DNA of 5,145 bases. It comes from an uncultured Thermoproteales archaeon. GTDB taxonomy: Archaea; Thermoproteota; Thermoprotei; Thermoproteales; Thermoproteaceae. The notes below the pieces were generated by a model that worked only from the letters and a program-made list of their open reading frames with translations, was not told the origin of the DNA and did not search any database. The DNA is taken from positions 1 to 5,145 of the forward strand of contig CAMLLK010000098.1 of the NCBI GenBank assembly GCA_946480885.1, written 5' to 3'. The position numbers and the translations under genes are program-made. This document shows, piece after piece, positions 1 through 5,108 of this stretch; the stretch's first letter is position 1, and the number at the start of each line of letters is the position of its first letter.

Positions 1-53
1 CACGCCCACCCCCCAGACCCCCACTCTTTCCCTACACGACGCTCTTCCGATCT
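1..53 (+). other. Illumina P5/TruSeq adapter contamination (non-genomic)
   Basis: Positions 22-53 are identical to the last 32 bases of the Illumina universal (P5) adapter, ending in the diagnostic GCTCTTCCGATCT. Positions 1-21 align without gaps to the preceding adapter bases with 13 of 21 matches. All eight mismatches (1, 5, 7, 11, 14, 18, 20, 21) are C in the window, as expected from low-quality calls collapsing to C. Overall 45 of 53 bases match. The segment is therefore an untrimmed library adapter at a contig end. Genomic sequence begins at about 54, and nothing biological should be read from these bases, although the feoB frame stays open by chance through 22-53. Confidence 0.97.
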
Positions 54-54
54 C

Positions 55-405
55 GCCGAGTCCTACCTGGCGGCTGCTGGGAGGGCCGTGGAGCCGGTTT
101 TCGCATGGGCTGGCCTGCCTTGGGAAATCACGGCCCCGCTGGTCGCCGGTTGGATTTTTAAAGAAGTGGTGCTGGGGCTCTTGGAGGCCACTGGGGGCCT
201 AGAGGCCTTTTCGGCACTTTCGCTGTCTTCCACCATGGCGTTTTTGATATTCGTCGCTTTTTACTCAGCTTGTGTGGCCACTTTGGCTAGTCTATATAGA
301 GCTGTGGGGCTTAGGCTCACTGCGTTGAGCGTGGGGGTGAACCTCTCGTTGGCTTTTGTCTTCAGCTACGTAGTCTATAACATCTTAGCGGCGTTTGGGC
401 TGTAG
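55..405 (+). CDS. feoB: Ferrous iron transport protein B, C-terminal fragment
   Basis: This is the C-terminal 116 residues of FeoB, the GTPase-coupled inner-membrane Fe(II) importer. The G domain and most of the Gate-containing membrane core are lost beyond the contig end. The frame begins at GCC (55) right after the adapter and reads AESYLAAAGRAVEPVFAWAG, matching the family's 'SYLGRIGKAIEPVFAPLG' region. It then shows the conserved G-x3-KEVV segment (GWIFKEVVLG) and the 'CVATLASLYR' segment before the last membrane helix. Three hydrophobic helices can be seen. The usual Pro before the conserved Cys (PCxATLA) is Ala here (SACVATLA). The GTG at 88 is internal, not a start, because homology continues upstream of it. 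The gene ends with TAG at 403-405, a few bases before the nnr promoter. Truncation is due to the contig edge, not mutation. Confidence 0.92.
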   Translation, partial: AESYLAAAGRAVEPVFAWAGLPWEITAPLVAGWIFKEVVLGLLEATGGLEAFSALSLSSTMAFLIFVAFYSACVATLASLYRAVGLRLTALSVGVNLSLAFVFSYVVYNILAAFGL

Positions 406-408
406 AGA

Positions 409-421
409 AGTTTTTAAAAAT
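409..421 (+). promoter_or_regulatory. TATA-box promoter of nnr
   Basis: AGTTTTTAAAAAT lies directly after the feoB stop codon. Its centre (about 415.5) is 24-25 bases upstream of the GTG at 440, so transcription should begin at or next to the start codon and give a leaderless mRNA. A purine stretch GGGGAG at 429-434 is also spaced acceptably for a Shine-Dalgarno if the transcript starts earlier, for example by readthrough from feoB. Confidence 0.7.
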
Positions 422-439
422 TTGTGTAGGGGAGACGTC

Positions 440-1942
440 GTGGAGGGGATTACGTCGGTGGAGATGTACGTAGTTGATAGAAACGCCGAGTGGCTAGGCG
501 TGTCTAGACTAGTGTTGATGGAGAACGCGGGGGCCGCCGTGGCTAGAGCCGTGGCGTCTCGTTTCCCAACTGCGAGGAAGATATTAGTTGTATGTGGCAC
601 GGGCGACAACGGGGGGGATGGCTACGTGGCGGCGCGTCATCTCCACGGGTTGGGGAGAGAGGTTAGAGTAATCGCCCTTGGGGAGCCGAGGGAGGAGTTG
701 GCTAGGCTGAACTACGACGCGGTGAGGAGGCTGTGGGGGGTCGAGGTGGCGTTGGTACAGAGCTCTTTAGAGCTTTTAGCACTGCAAGACTGGTTTCTCT
801 GGGCCGAGGTGATTATAGACGCCGTGTTGGGCACCGGCATTAGGGGGGCGTTGAGAGAGCCCCATAGCACCGCTGTGGAGTTAATGAACGCCGCCCCGGC
901 GCCGAAGGTGGCTGTGGATGTGCCCAGCGGATTGGATCCAGACACCGGCGAGGTGAGAGACAAAGCCGTCAAGGCTGCGGTGACGGTGACTTTTCACAAA
1001 GCCAAGAGGGGCTTGTTGTCTCCAGGCGCCGTCAAGTACGTGGGGGAGTTGGTAGTAGAGCCGATTGGCATTCCGCCGGAGGCTGAATACGTCGTGGGGC
1101 CTGGCGATTTTATACATTTAAATTTCTCTAGGCGGGCTTTTTCTAAAAAAGGCGACCACGGCAAGGTGTTAGTAGTGGGTGGGTCGTTGGAATACTCCGG
1201 GGCGCCTTACTATGTAGCTATGGCGGCGCTTAGAGGCGGCGTTGACCTCGCCGTAGTGGCGGCGCCAGAGCCTGCCGCCTATGTGATTAAGGCAATGGCG
1301 CCAGAGGCTATTGCCATCCCGCTTAGGGGGGAGAGACTAGAGTCTAGTCACGTGGACTATGTTCTACAGTTGGCTGAGAAATTCGACGTAGTGGCCCTCG
1401 GCCCCGGCTTGGGGACGGCTGAGGAGACTCAGAAAGCTGTGAGAGAGCTATTTACAAAACTTAAGAAGCCTCTCGTAGTAGACGCAGACGCAATAAAGGC
1501 GCTCTCTGGGGCTAGGGCTGGGGGGACTGTGGTCTTTACGCCGCATGCAGGTGAGTTCAAGGCTTTGACGGGGGAAGAGCCGCCGTCCAGCCTTAGAGAG
1601 AGGGCGGAGGCGGTTAAGAAATGGGCCGCCGTCCTCAACGCAGTGGTGTTGCTCAAGGGGAGGTACGACGTAATTTCAGACGGGGCCCGTGTGAAGATAA
1701 ACCTCACGGGGTCCCCCGCCATGACTGTCGGCGGCACTGGAGACGTATTGACGGGGCTAGTGGCTGCGTTTTTGACAAAGACAAGAGACCCACTGGCCGC
1801 CGCCTCGGTAGCGGCGTTTGTTAACGGCCTAGCGGGAGAGGAGGCCGCCGCGGAGTTGGGCTTCCACATAACGGCGACAGATGTGTTAAATAGAATACCG
1901 TCGGTGGTGAGAAAATTCGCGAGAGAGGAGGTATGGAGGTGA
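440..1942 (+). CDS. nnr: Bifunctional NAD(P)H-hydrate epimerase / ADP-dependent NAD(P)H-hydrate dehydratase
   Basis: Predicted cytosolic repair enzyme for heat- or enzyme-damaged NAD(P)H. The N-terminal domain (about 1-220) epimerises R-NAD(P)HX to the S form. The C-terminal domain (about 235-500) dehydrates S-NAD(P)HX back to NAD(P)H using ADP. Numbered from the GTG at 440 (500 aa, usual for the fusion), the N domain shows LMENAG, VCGTGDNGGDGYVAA (51-65), VLGTGIRG (129-136) and DVPSGLDPDTG (160-170). The C domain shows KGDHGKVLVVGGS (237-249), LGPGLGT, VVDADAIKAL, FTPHAGEF (366-373) and GGTGDVLTG (431-439), which holds the catalytic Asp 435. GTG 440 is preferred because the TATA box lies 24-25 bases upstream and family members begin about six residues before an 'EM' like the one here (TSVEM). 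The same frame is open back to a TTG at 395, but that start would overlap feoB and lie upstream of the TATA box. The 3' end overlaps the M16 peptidase gene, implying one operon. Confidence 0.95.
   Translation: MEGITSVEMYVVDRNAEWLGVSRLVLMENAGAAVARAVASRFPTARKILVVCGTGDNGGDGYVAARHLHGLGREVRVIALGEPREELARLNYDAVRRLWGVEVALVQSSLELLALQDWFLWAEVIIDAVLGTGIRGALREPHSTAVELMNAAPAPKVAVDVPSGLDPDTGEVRDKAVKAAVTVTFHKAKRGLLSPGAVKYVGELVVEPIGIPPEAEYVVGPGDFIHLNFSRRAFSKKGDHGKVLVVGGSLEYSGAPYYVAMAALRGGVDLAVVAAPEPAAYVIKAMAPEAIAIPLRGERLESSHVDYVLQLAEKFDVVALGPGLGTAEETQKAVRELFTKLKKPLVVDADAIKALSGARAGGTVVFTPHAGEFKALTGEEPPSSLRERAEAVKKWAAVLNAVVLLKGRYDVISDGARVKINLTGSPAMTVGGTGDVLTGLVAAFLTKTRDPLAAASVAAFVNGLAGEEAAAELGFHITATDVLNRIPSVVRKFAREEVWR
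1927..1932 (+). promoter_or_regulatory. Shine-Dalgarno site deciding the M16 peptidase start
   Basis: GGAGGT sits inside the last codons of nnr. It directly abuts the ATG at 1933 (spacing 0) but lies six bases before the in-frame GTG at 1939, a normal spacing. That GTG overlaps the nnr stop as GTGA, a classic translational-coupling arrangement. The site therefore favours GTG 1939 as the true start, shortening the protein by two residues. Confidence 0.5.
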
Positions 1943-3114
1943 AGAAATTAGACAACGGCGTCGTCTTAATTTTAGACAAGTTCAACTCTCCACTTTTTAC
2001 AGTGGCCGTGGGGGTGTCCGTGGGGTCGCTCTACGAGGAAGAAGATGAGCGGGGGGTCACGCATTTGTTAGAACATATGTTGTTCCACGTCCCAGATCTA
2101 GATGTAGACGCAGCGGTGGAGAGCATAGGCGGCGAGAACAACGCCTATACGTCTAGAGACAGTATTACAATAGTTATCGACGCCCTAGCTGAGTCGGCCC
2201 TGCAGGCAGTGGAGTTGGCCTATAGGATATATACAAATTCAAAGTTCGACCCCCAGCGGCTAGAGAGAGAAAAAGCCGTGGTGTTGTCGGAGTTGAGACT
2301 GTCGAGAGAAGACCCCTCTGAGAGAGTGGGAGAGCTGGCGCTGAAAGCCCTCTTTGGAGACTCCGACTGGGGGGCCCCCGTGGGGGGGCACCCCTCCACT
2401 GTAGCTAAGCTAGAGGTTCGGGATTTGACGCGTCACAAAGAGAAGTGGTTCGTGCCGGAGAACACAGTCTTGTCTCTCTCCGGCGGCTTTGGCGAAGAGG
2501 CGGTGAGAAAAGTAGTGGATTTGTTTAAAAAAATTGAGGGCCCCCCGCCCCCTAGGAAGAGGCCTACTAAGTCCAGAGGCCCCGGCTCTATAGTAGAAGA
2601 GAGAGAAGTAGACGGCCTCTACTACGCCTACGCTGTGGAATACGCCGTAGACACGACGGCCTCTACATATCTCGACTTGGGTGCCGCCGCCTTCCACTTG
2701 GGGGACGGCACAAAGTCTATACTATTTCACCTTTTGAGGTCACGGGGCCTCTCCTACTCCTACTACGTAGACTACGACGTGGTGGAGGACACGGCCTATC
2801 TACTAGTGGCGGTGGAATCGGCCGTCGACCTAGACGCAGTGAAGAGGGCAGTTGAGGAGGCCCTGAGGCCGAAGACGGCGCCGGAGTATAGAAAGAGATA
2901 TTTTAAATACCTCTGGAGCCGGAGGACTCCCGCTCAGAGGGCGTTAGAGAACTTAGAGTTTTACATAAAGAGAGGCGACCCGACGCGGCTTGACGTAGAC
3001 ATGTGGAAGGCGGTGGAGAACGGCACTACGAAACTAGAGGGTAGGGTAATAAACACGGCGGAGGCCGTGATACACGCACGAAGAACGCGCATTAAGCCCG
3101 CCTCGGCGACTTAG
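1933..3114 (+). CDS. M16-family (pitrilysin/insulinase-like) zinc metallopeptidase
   Basis: Predicted soluble zinc peptidase of family M16 (processing-peptidase/PqqL-like group). These enzymes cleave peptides or unfolded segments inside a clamshell chamber. The inverted zinc motif HxxEH is intact as H44-L-L-E47-H48 within GVTHLLEHMLFH. A third ligand is available at E120 in VLSELRLSREDP, 72 residues later, close to the family spacing. The early part (MEVKKLDNGVVLILDKF...VGVSVGSLYE) and NNAYTSRDS are typical of the N-terminal catalytic half. A proline-rich linker (IEGPPPPRKRP, about 191-201) leads to the second M16 domain, which contains RSRGLSYSYYVDY, equivalent to the family's 'REkrGLaYsv'. 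The length of 393 aa fits a single-chain two-domain M16 protein at the short end of the range. ATG 1933 gives a 10-bp overlap with nnr; GTG 1939 (overlap GTGA) has better ribosome-site spacing. No signal peptide is seen. The substrate is unknown, and no inactive partner subunit gene is adjacent. Confidence 0.93.
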   Translation: MEVKKLDNGVVLILDKFNSPLFTVAVGVSVGSLYEEEDERGVTHLLEHMLFHVPDLDVDAAVESIGGENNAYTSRDSITIVIDALAESALQAVELAYRIYTNSKFDPQRLEREKAVVLSELRLSREDPSERVGELALKALFGDSDWGAPVGGHPSTVAKLEVRDLTRHKEKWFVPENTVLSLSGGFGEEAVRKVVDLFKKIEGPPPPRKRPTKSRGPGSIVEEREVDGLYYAYAVEYAVDTTASTYLDLGAAAFHLGDGTKSILFHLLRSRGLSYSYYVDYDVVEDTAYLLVAVESAVDLDAVKRAVEEALRPKTAPEYRKRYFKYLWSRRTPAQRALENLEFYIKRGDPTRLDVDMWKAVENGTTKLEGRVINTAEAVIHARRTRIKPASAT

Positions 3115-3303
3115 GCAGGTGGTAGAGCCCACGGCGTCTGTCGCCTAGCTGTCCACACGCCTTCTCTTAATGCCGCGCGTAGACTAGCTGTGGAGCGTTT
3201 GCGCGGCCTTGCCACCTGTCTTCAACTACGTCGAGTGCCACATGTCTCTTTGCCATCTAAGCCTTGTTGACAGCCGCGCCCTTAGCCTTAGTGCCAGTCT
3301 ACT

Positions 3304-3325
3304 CTTCGGCTTAATGAAGCCGGAG
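3304..3325. repeat. Hairpin (9-bp stem, 4-base loop)
   Basis: CTTCGGCTT (3304-3312) pairs with AAGCCGGAG (3317-3325) around the loop AATG, with one G-T wobble. A further pair of arms, ACAGCC (3270-3275) and GGCTGT (3325-3330), encloses it with a one-base conflict. No U-tract follows on either strand, so it is not a convincing terminator. It may be a structured RNA element or a chance palindrome in decayed sequence. Confidence 0.4.
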
Positions 3326-3436
3326 GCTGTACATAGACGTATACATCAAGTTGTGTGTTAGAGTTCTATTGGAGTGTTTCTCTATGGATACATTTGTTGC
3401 CGTTTGTTAATTATAGTACGAAAGGTACAACATAGA

Positions 3437-3445
3437 TTAAATAAA
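3437..3445 (+). promoter_or_regulatory. TATA-box promoter of the small zinc-ribbon gene
   Basis: TTAAATAAA is centred at 3441, 25 bases upstream of the ATG at 3466. This is the same spacing seen at the other promoters of the window and predicts a leaderless transcript. No Shine-Dalgarno-like purine run precedes the ATG, which agrees with leaderless initiation. Confidence 0.6.
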
Positions 3446-3465
3446 TTCAAATCTCCATAGTCTCT

Positions 3466-3633
3466 ATGTTATTAAAATATCAAATTTGGGTTAGGTGCCC
3501 TCGGTGTAGAAAGAAATTTATGACTGAGACAGTGGAGTCTGAGTGTCCGTTCTGCGGGACGAAGTTCGAGATAGAGGTTAGTGTAAATATCAAAGAGGTA
3601 GGCAAGAGGTTAGGCCGGCCGAAGTTGGATTAA
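3466..3633 (+). CDS. Small zinc-ribbon protein (55 aa)
   Basis: A short reading frame from ATG 3466 to TAA 3631-3633 encodes a 55-residue basic protein that starts MLLKYQIWVRCPRCRKKF. It has two CxxC knuckles, C11-PR-C14 and C27-PF-C30, separated by 12 residues, the geometry of a rubredoxin-like zinc ribbon. The stretch after the second knuckle (GTKFEIEVSVNI) fits the third strand of such a fold, and a lysine/arginine-rich tail (KEVGKRLGRPKLD) follows. It has its own TATA box at leaderless distance. The last 24 bases overlap the end of the convergent TauE-like gene. Similar tiny zinc ribbons in archaea bind nucleic acid or act as subunits of transcription, ribosome or modification machineries, but nothing in the sequence identifies a partner. 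It is easy to miss because of its size; the cysteine spacing makes chance unlikely. Confidence 0.82.
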   Translation: MLLKYQIWVRCPRCRKKFMTETVESECPFCGTKFEIEVSVNIKEVGKRLGRPKLD

Positions 3634-4416
3634 GTTCTCTATTGCTATAGTCAATGTCACTACCAGTATGATTGTCTTGATGGCGATGGGTGGTATTCTC
3701 TTCTGTAGATAAGCCCCCGTGTAGACTCCCGCGGCCCCTCCCAGCGCCATAGGCAGCGCTATATTCCACGTGGGCGGGTACCCCGCGGCGGCGTAGATAA
3801 ACACTCCGTAGATAGACGTGGCGAATGTGAACAGTAGCGTAGCCCCCGCCGTGGCGTAGACTGGGAGTCTAAAGACTGTGGTCAATATGGGAGACATCAA
3901 GGCGCCTCCACCTATGCCGTAGGCCCCCCCTACTACTCCCACTACAGCTGACGCCAAGGCTGCCCAAGCCGGGCTGTATATATACCTCTCGCCTCCTCCT
4001 CTTATCGACCCCAGCCCCTCTTCTACGTAGTCTACAGGTTTTTCCAACTCTTTCTTATATATGTCGTGTATTAGACGGGCGGCGATGGCCAATAGCACAA
4101 AGGCGACGAATGTCTTAAAGAGGGCGGGGTCTAGTAGTACTGTAGTTCTGAGGAGGACCCCCAGAGTGAAGCCGGGGAGGGCGGTTGTTATTAAGAATAG
4201 AGATAGTTTAGCCATGAGCCGCCGCTCTTTTGCATATCTCAACACCCCCATGGGGGCGGCCGCCACGTTGTAGAAGAGGTTTGTAGAAGTCGCCGTTGGG
4301 GCGGCGACGCCGAATATATATATTTGAAGCGGTAATAGTAGAAAGGCGCCGCTTACGCCGGCGGGGGCACACGCCAGCGAGACAATAAACGAGGCTAGGA
4401 AGGCTAACAACTCCAC
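3610..4416 (-). CDS. TauE/SafE-family membrane permease (putative anion/sulfite exporter)
   Basis: A 268-residue integral membrane protein of the TauE/SafE (formerly DUF81) family. Characterised members export sulfite, sulfoacetate or related organosulfur anions; the substrate here is unknown. About eight hydrophobic segments are visible in two halves, separated by a charged loop at about 114-148. The second half carries the family glycine motif VVGGAYGIGGGALMSPIL (about 161-178). The first half has only the weaker equivalent PAGVSGAFLLLPLQ (18-31), lacking the GGG core. The stop is TAA at 3612-3610. The start is taken as GTG at 4416; a TTG two codons later (4410) lies 25 bases from a TATA-like element and could be a leaderless start. 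The gene follows the Roadblock-like gene by 17 bp, so it is probably the last gene of that operon, and it converges on the zinc-ribbon gene. Confidence 0.88.
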   Translation of the reverse strand: MELLAFLASFIVSLACAPAGVSGAFLLLPLQIYIFGVAAPTATSTNLFYNVAAAPMGVLRYAKERRLMAKLSLFLITTALPGFTLGVLLRTTVLLDPALFKTFVAFVLLAIAARLIHDIYKKELEKPVDYVEEGLGSIRGGGERYIYSPAWAALASAVVGVVGGAYGIGGGALMSPILTTVFRLPVYATAGATLLFTFATSIYGVFIYAAAGYPPTWNIALPMALGGAAGVYTGAYLQKRIPPIAIKTIILVVTLTIAIENLIQLRPA

Positions 4417-4439
4417 GTATATATATACACAATTTATAA
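4417..4439 (-). promoter_or_regulatory. Possible internal TATA promoter and 12-bp palindrome before the permease gene
   Basis: Reading the minus strand, TTATAAATT (4439-4431) overlaps the stop codon of the Roadblock-like gene and is followed by the perfect palindrome GTATATATATAC (4428-4417), which abuts the GTG start. The TATA centre is 19 bases from GTG 4416 but 25 from the TTG at 4410. It could allow permease transcription independent of the operon. No Shine-Dalgarno is seen before GTG 4416. Pure A/T alternation in a 17-bp gap can also arise by chance. Confidence 0.35.
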
Positions 4440-4763
4440 TATTGCCTCTTCTAGCAGTCTATAAGCCGCGTAGTCTACGGCCTCGGGAGGGGTGTCTAAT
4501 GTCGACACCACCACGGCTATTATGTTTTCTCTCCTCCTCGCCGCCACTCTATACCTCTCTAGTACTATGTCAACGCCGTGTAGTTCTGTCTCTAGCCGCT
4601 GGCTGACTTTCTGTAGGTGTTTAAAAACCTCTACTACCGTGAGCCAAAACTGGTCGTCTAGCCCGCTACTGGCGATTAGGAACCCAGTCTTGTGGATCAA
4701 CGCGGCGGCTTCTACGCCTTGGATGTCTGACACCACTTCTTTAACTACTGTCTTGTACTCCAT
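4434..4763 (-). CDS. Roadblock/LC7-like small protein (109 aa)
   Basis: A small soluble protein whose pattern fits the Roadblock/LC7 (longin-like) fold. An N-terminal helix (about 3-14) is followed by the two-strand hairpin GVEAAALIHKTGFLIASSG (16-34), which resembles the family's 'GvegaalvdkdGlviass' signature. A long helix (about 37-57), a strand region including VDIVLERYRVAARRRENIIAVVV (64-86) and a final helix (about 93-107) complete it. Family members are usually dimeric scaffolds or regulators of small GTPases (the MglB and Ragulator types), but no GTPase gene is visible in this window. The ATG at 4763 is preceded by a GAGG at 4769-4766, and the first 19 bases overlap the end of the upstream zinc-protein gene, suggesting translational coupling. 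The fold assignment rests on pattern and length only, with no catalytic residue to confirm it. Confidence 0.6.
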   Translation of the reverse strand: MEYKTVVKEVVSDIQGVEAAALIHKTGFLIASSGLDDQFWLTVVEVFKHLQKVSQRLETELHGVDIVLERYRVAARRRENIIAVVVSTLDTPPEAVDYAAYRLLEEAIL

Positions 4764-5059
4764 TTCCTCACTCTCAGCTCTGTCTCTACTGCCGTCTTGA
4801 GGTATTCAGAGGGTATCTCCACAGCGTCGGTAGGGGTGTGGACAGTGGCCACGTCTCCGTCTATGTAAACAACTAACTCATCTGCGTGGATACACTCCAC
4901 TTCAGACATACGTCTCACATATCGTTGAGTATCTATAAACACTTTAAAACAATGTCCTCTGTGCATTACAACAACTTCATATAGACCGCCGACGGGAGAG
5001 CCGCGGGGGGTAAACATCACATCTACTTCTCGGCCGCAGACGGGGCAGCGTATACGCAT
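4745..5059 (-). CDS. Small CCHH zinc-binding protein (104 aa)
   Basis: First gene of the minus-strand operon. It opens with a zinc knuckle, MRIRC5-PV-C8-GREV, and supplies two histidines in VVMH33-RG-H36-CFKVFID, so a C2H2 zinc ribbon is likely. The segment after H36 (FKVFIDTQRYVRRM) looks like the strand pair following the 'HxxH' half of archaeal zinc ribbons. The C-terminal half is mixed strand and turn (ELVVYIDGDVATVHTPTD) with a short helix near the end (EYLKTAVETELRVRKW). The named family is not recognised. The ATG at 5059 is chosen because a TATA box is centred about 24 bases upstream, making the mRNA leaderless. Its 3' end overlaps the Roadblock-like gene by 19 bp, so the two proteins are probably made together and may interact. 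No signal peptide or membrane segment is seen. Confidence 0.78.
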   Translation of the reverse strand: MRIRCPVCGREVDVMFTPRGSPVGGLYEVVVMHRGHCFKVFIDTQRYVRRMSEVECIHADELVVYIDGDVATVHTPTDAVEIPSEYLKTAVETELRVRKWSTRQ

Positions 5060-5077
5060 AGATATGTTTGAGACTGT

Positions 5078-5087
5078 GTTTTTAAAG
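5078..5087 (-). promoter_or_regulatory. TATA-box promoter of the three-gene minus operon
   Basis: On the minus strand, CTTTAAAAAC runs from 5087 to 5078 with its centre about 24 bases upstream of the ATG at 5059. This predicts a leaderless mRNA for the zinc-protein/Roadblock/permease operon. No ribosome-binding purine run precedes the ATG. Confidence 0.65.
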
Positions 5088-5100
5088 ATAGGACAAAAAA

Positions 5101-5108
5101 TTTAAAAA
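5101..5108 (+). promoter_or_regulatory. TATA-box promoter of the divergent rightward gene
   Basis: TTTAAAAA lies within the A/T run 5095-5110, with its centre about 23-24 bases before the ATG at 5128. It is back to back with the minus-operon TATA box about 22 bp away, so the two promoters share one short regulatory region and could be controlled together. Confidence 0.6.

Larger units (their letters stand above)
3115..3465. other. Long intergenic gap, possibly decayed coding DNA
   Basis: No intact gene could be supported here, although the neighbouring genes are packed to overlap. The part up to about 3340 is GC-moderate like coding DNA; 3340-3465 is AT-rich and ends in the promoter of the zinc-ribbon gene. 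Several frames are open for 50-57 codons without a start or recognisable domain. One minus-strand frame reads protein-like from ATG 3256 (MAKRHVALDVVEDRWQGRAN) but meets stops at 3167-3169 and 3092-3094, with further stops upstream. This could be a gene remnant with several stop codons, but I recognise no family and chance cannot be excluded. No tRNA, C/D-box sRNA motif pair, T-rich terminator or CRISPR repeat was found. Confidence 0.35.

Noticed and set aside
1..54. Open frame continuing upstream of feoB through the first bases
   Set aside because: The bases are sequencing adapter; the open frame is chance.
88..405. GTG at 88 as the start of an independent 105-aa membrane protein
   Set aside because: FeoB homology continues upstream of it to the adapter junction, so this is an internal codon of a truncated gene.
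395..439. Longer nnr start at TTG 395
   Set aside because: It overlaps the feoB end, lies upstream of the TATA box, and adds residues not typical of the family. GTG 440 fits the promoter spacing.
1429..1869. Minus-strand 146-codon frame within nnr
   Set aside because: It is antisense to the highly conserved dehydratase domain and has shadow-like Ala/Ser/Thr composition.
3116..3218. CAGGTGG/CCACCTG inverted repeat and the CTAGCTGT direct repeat (3145, 3184) as possible mobile-element ends
   Set aside because: They are only 7-8 bases long, with no target duplication or transposase; chance is sufficient.
3115..3270. Readthrough of the M16 TAG stop into 51 further open codons
   Set aside because: The extension has no recognisable M16 sequence and there is no sign of a recoding signal. 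An open run of this length is not unusual in GC-moderate DNA.
3442..3458. TTCAAATC stretch resembling a tRNA T-loop
   Set aside because: There are no matching acceptor, D or anticodon arms around it. It is part of an AT-rich promoter.
4492..4800. Plus-strand 102-codon frame opposite the Roadblock-like gene
   Set aside because: Its Ser/Thr/Leu-rich content is typical of an antisense shadow. The minus-strand gene has fold-like structure and operon context.
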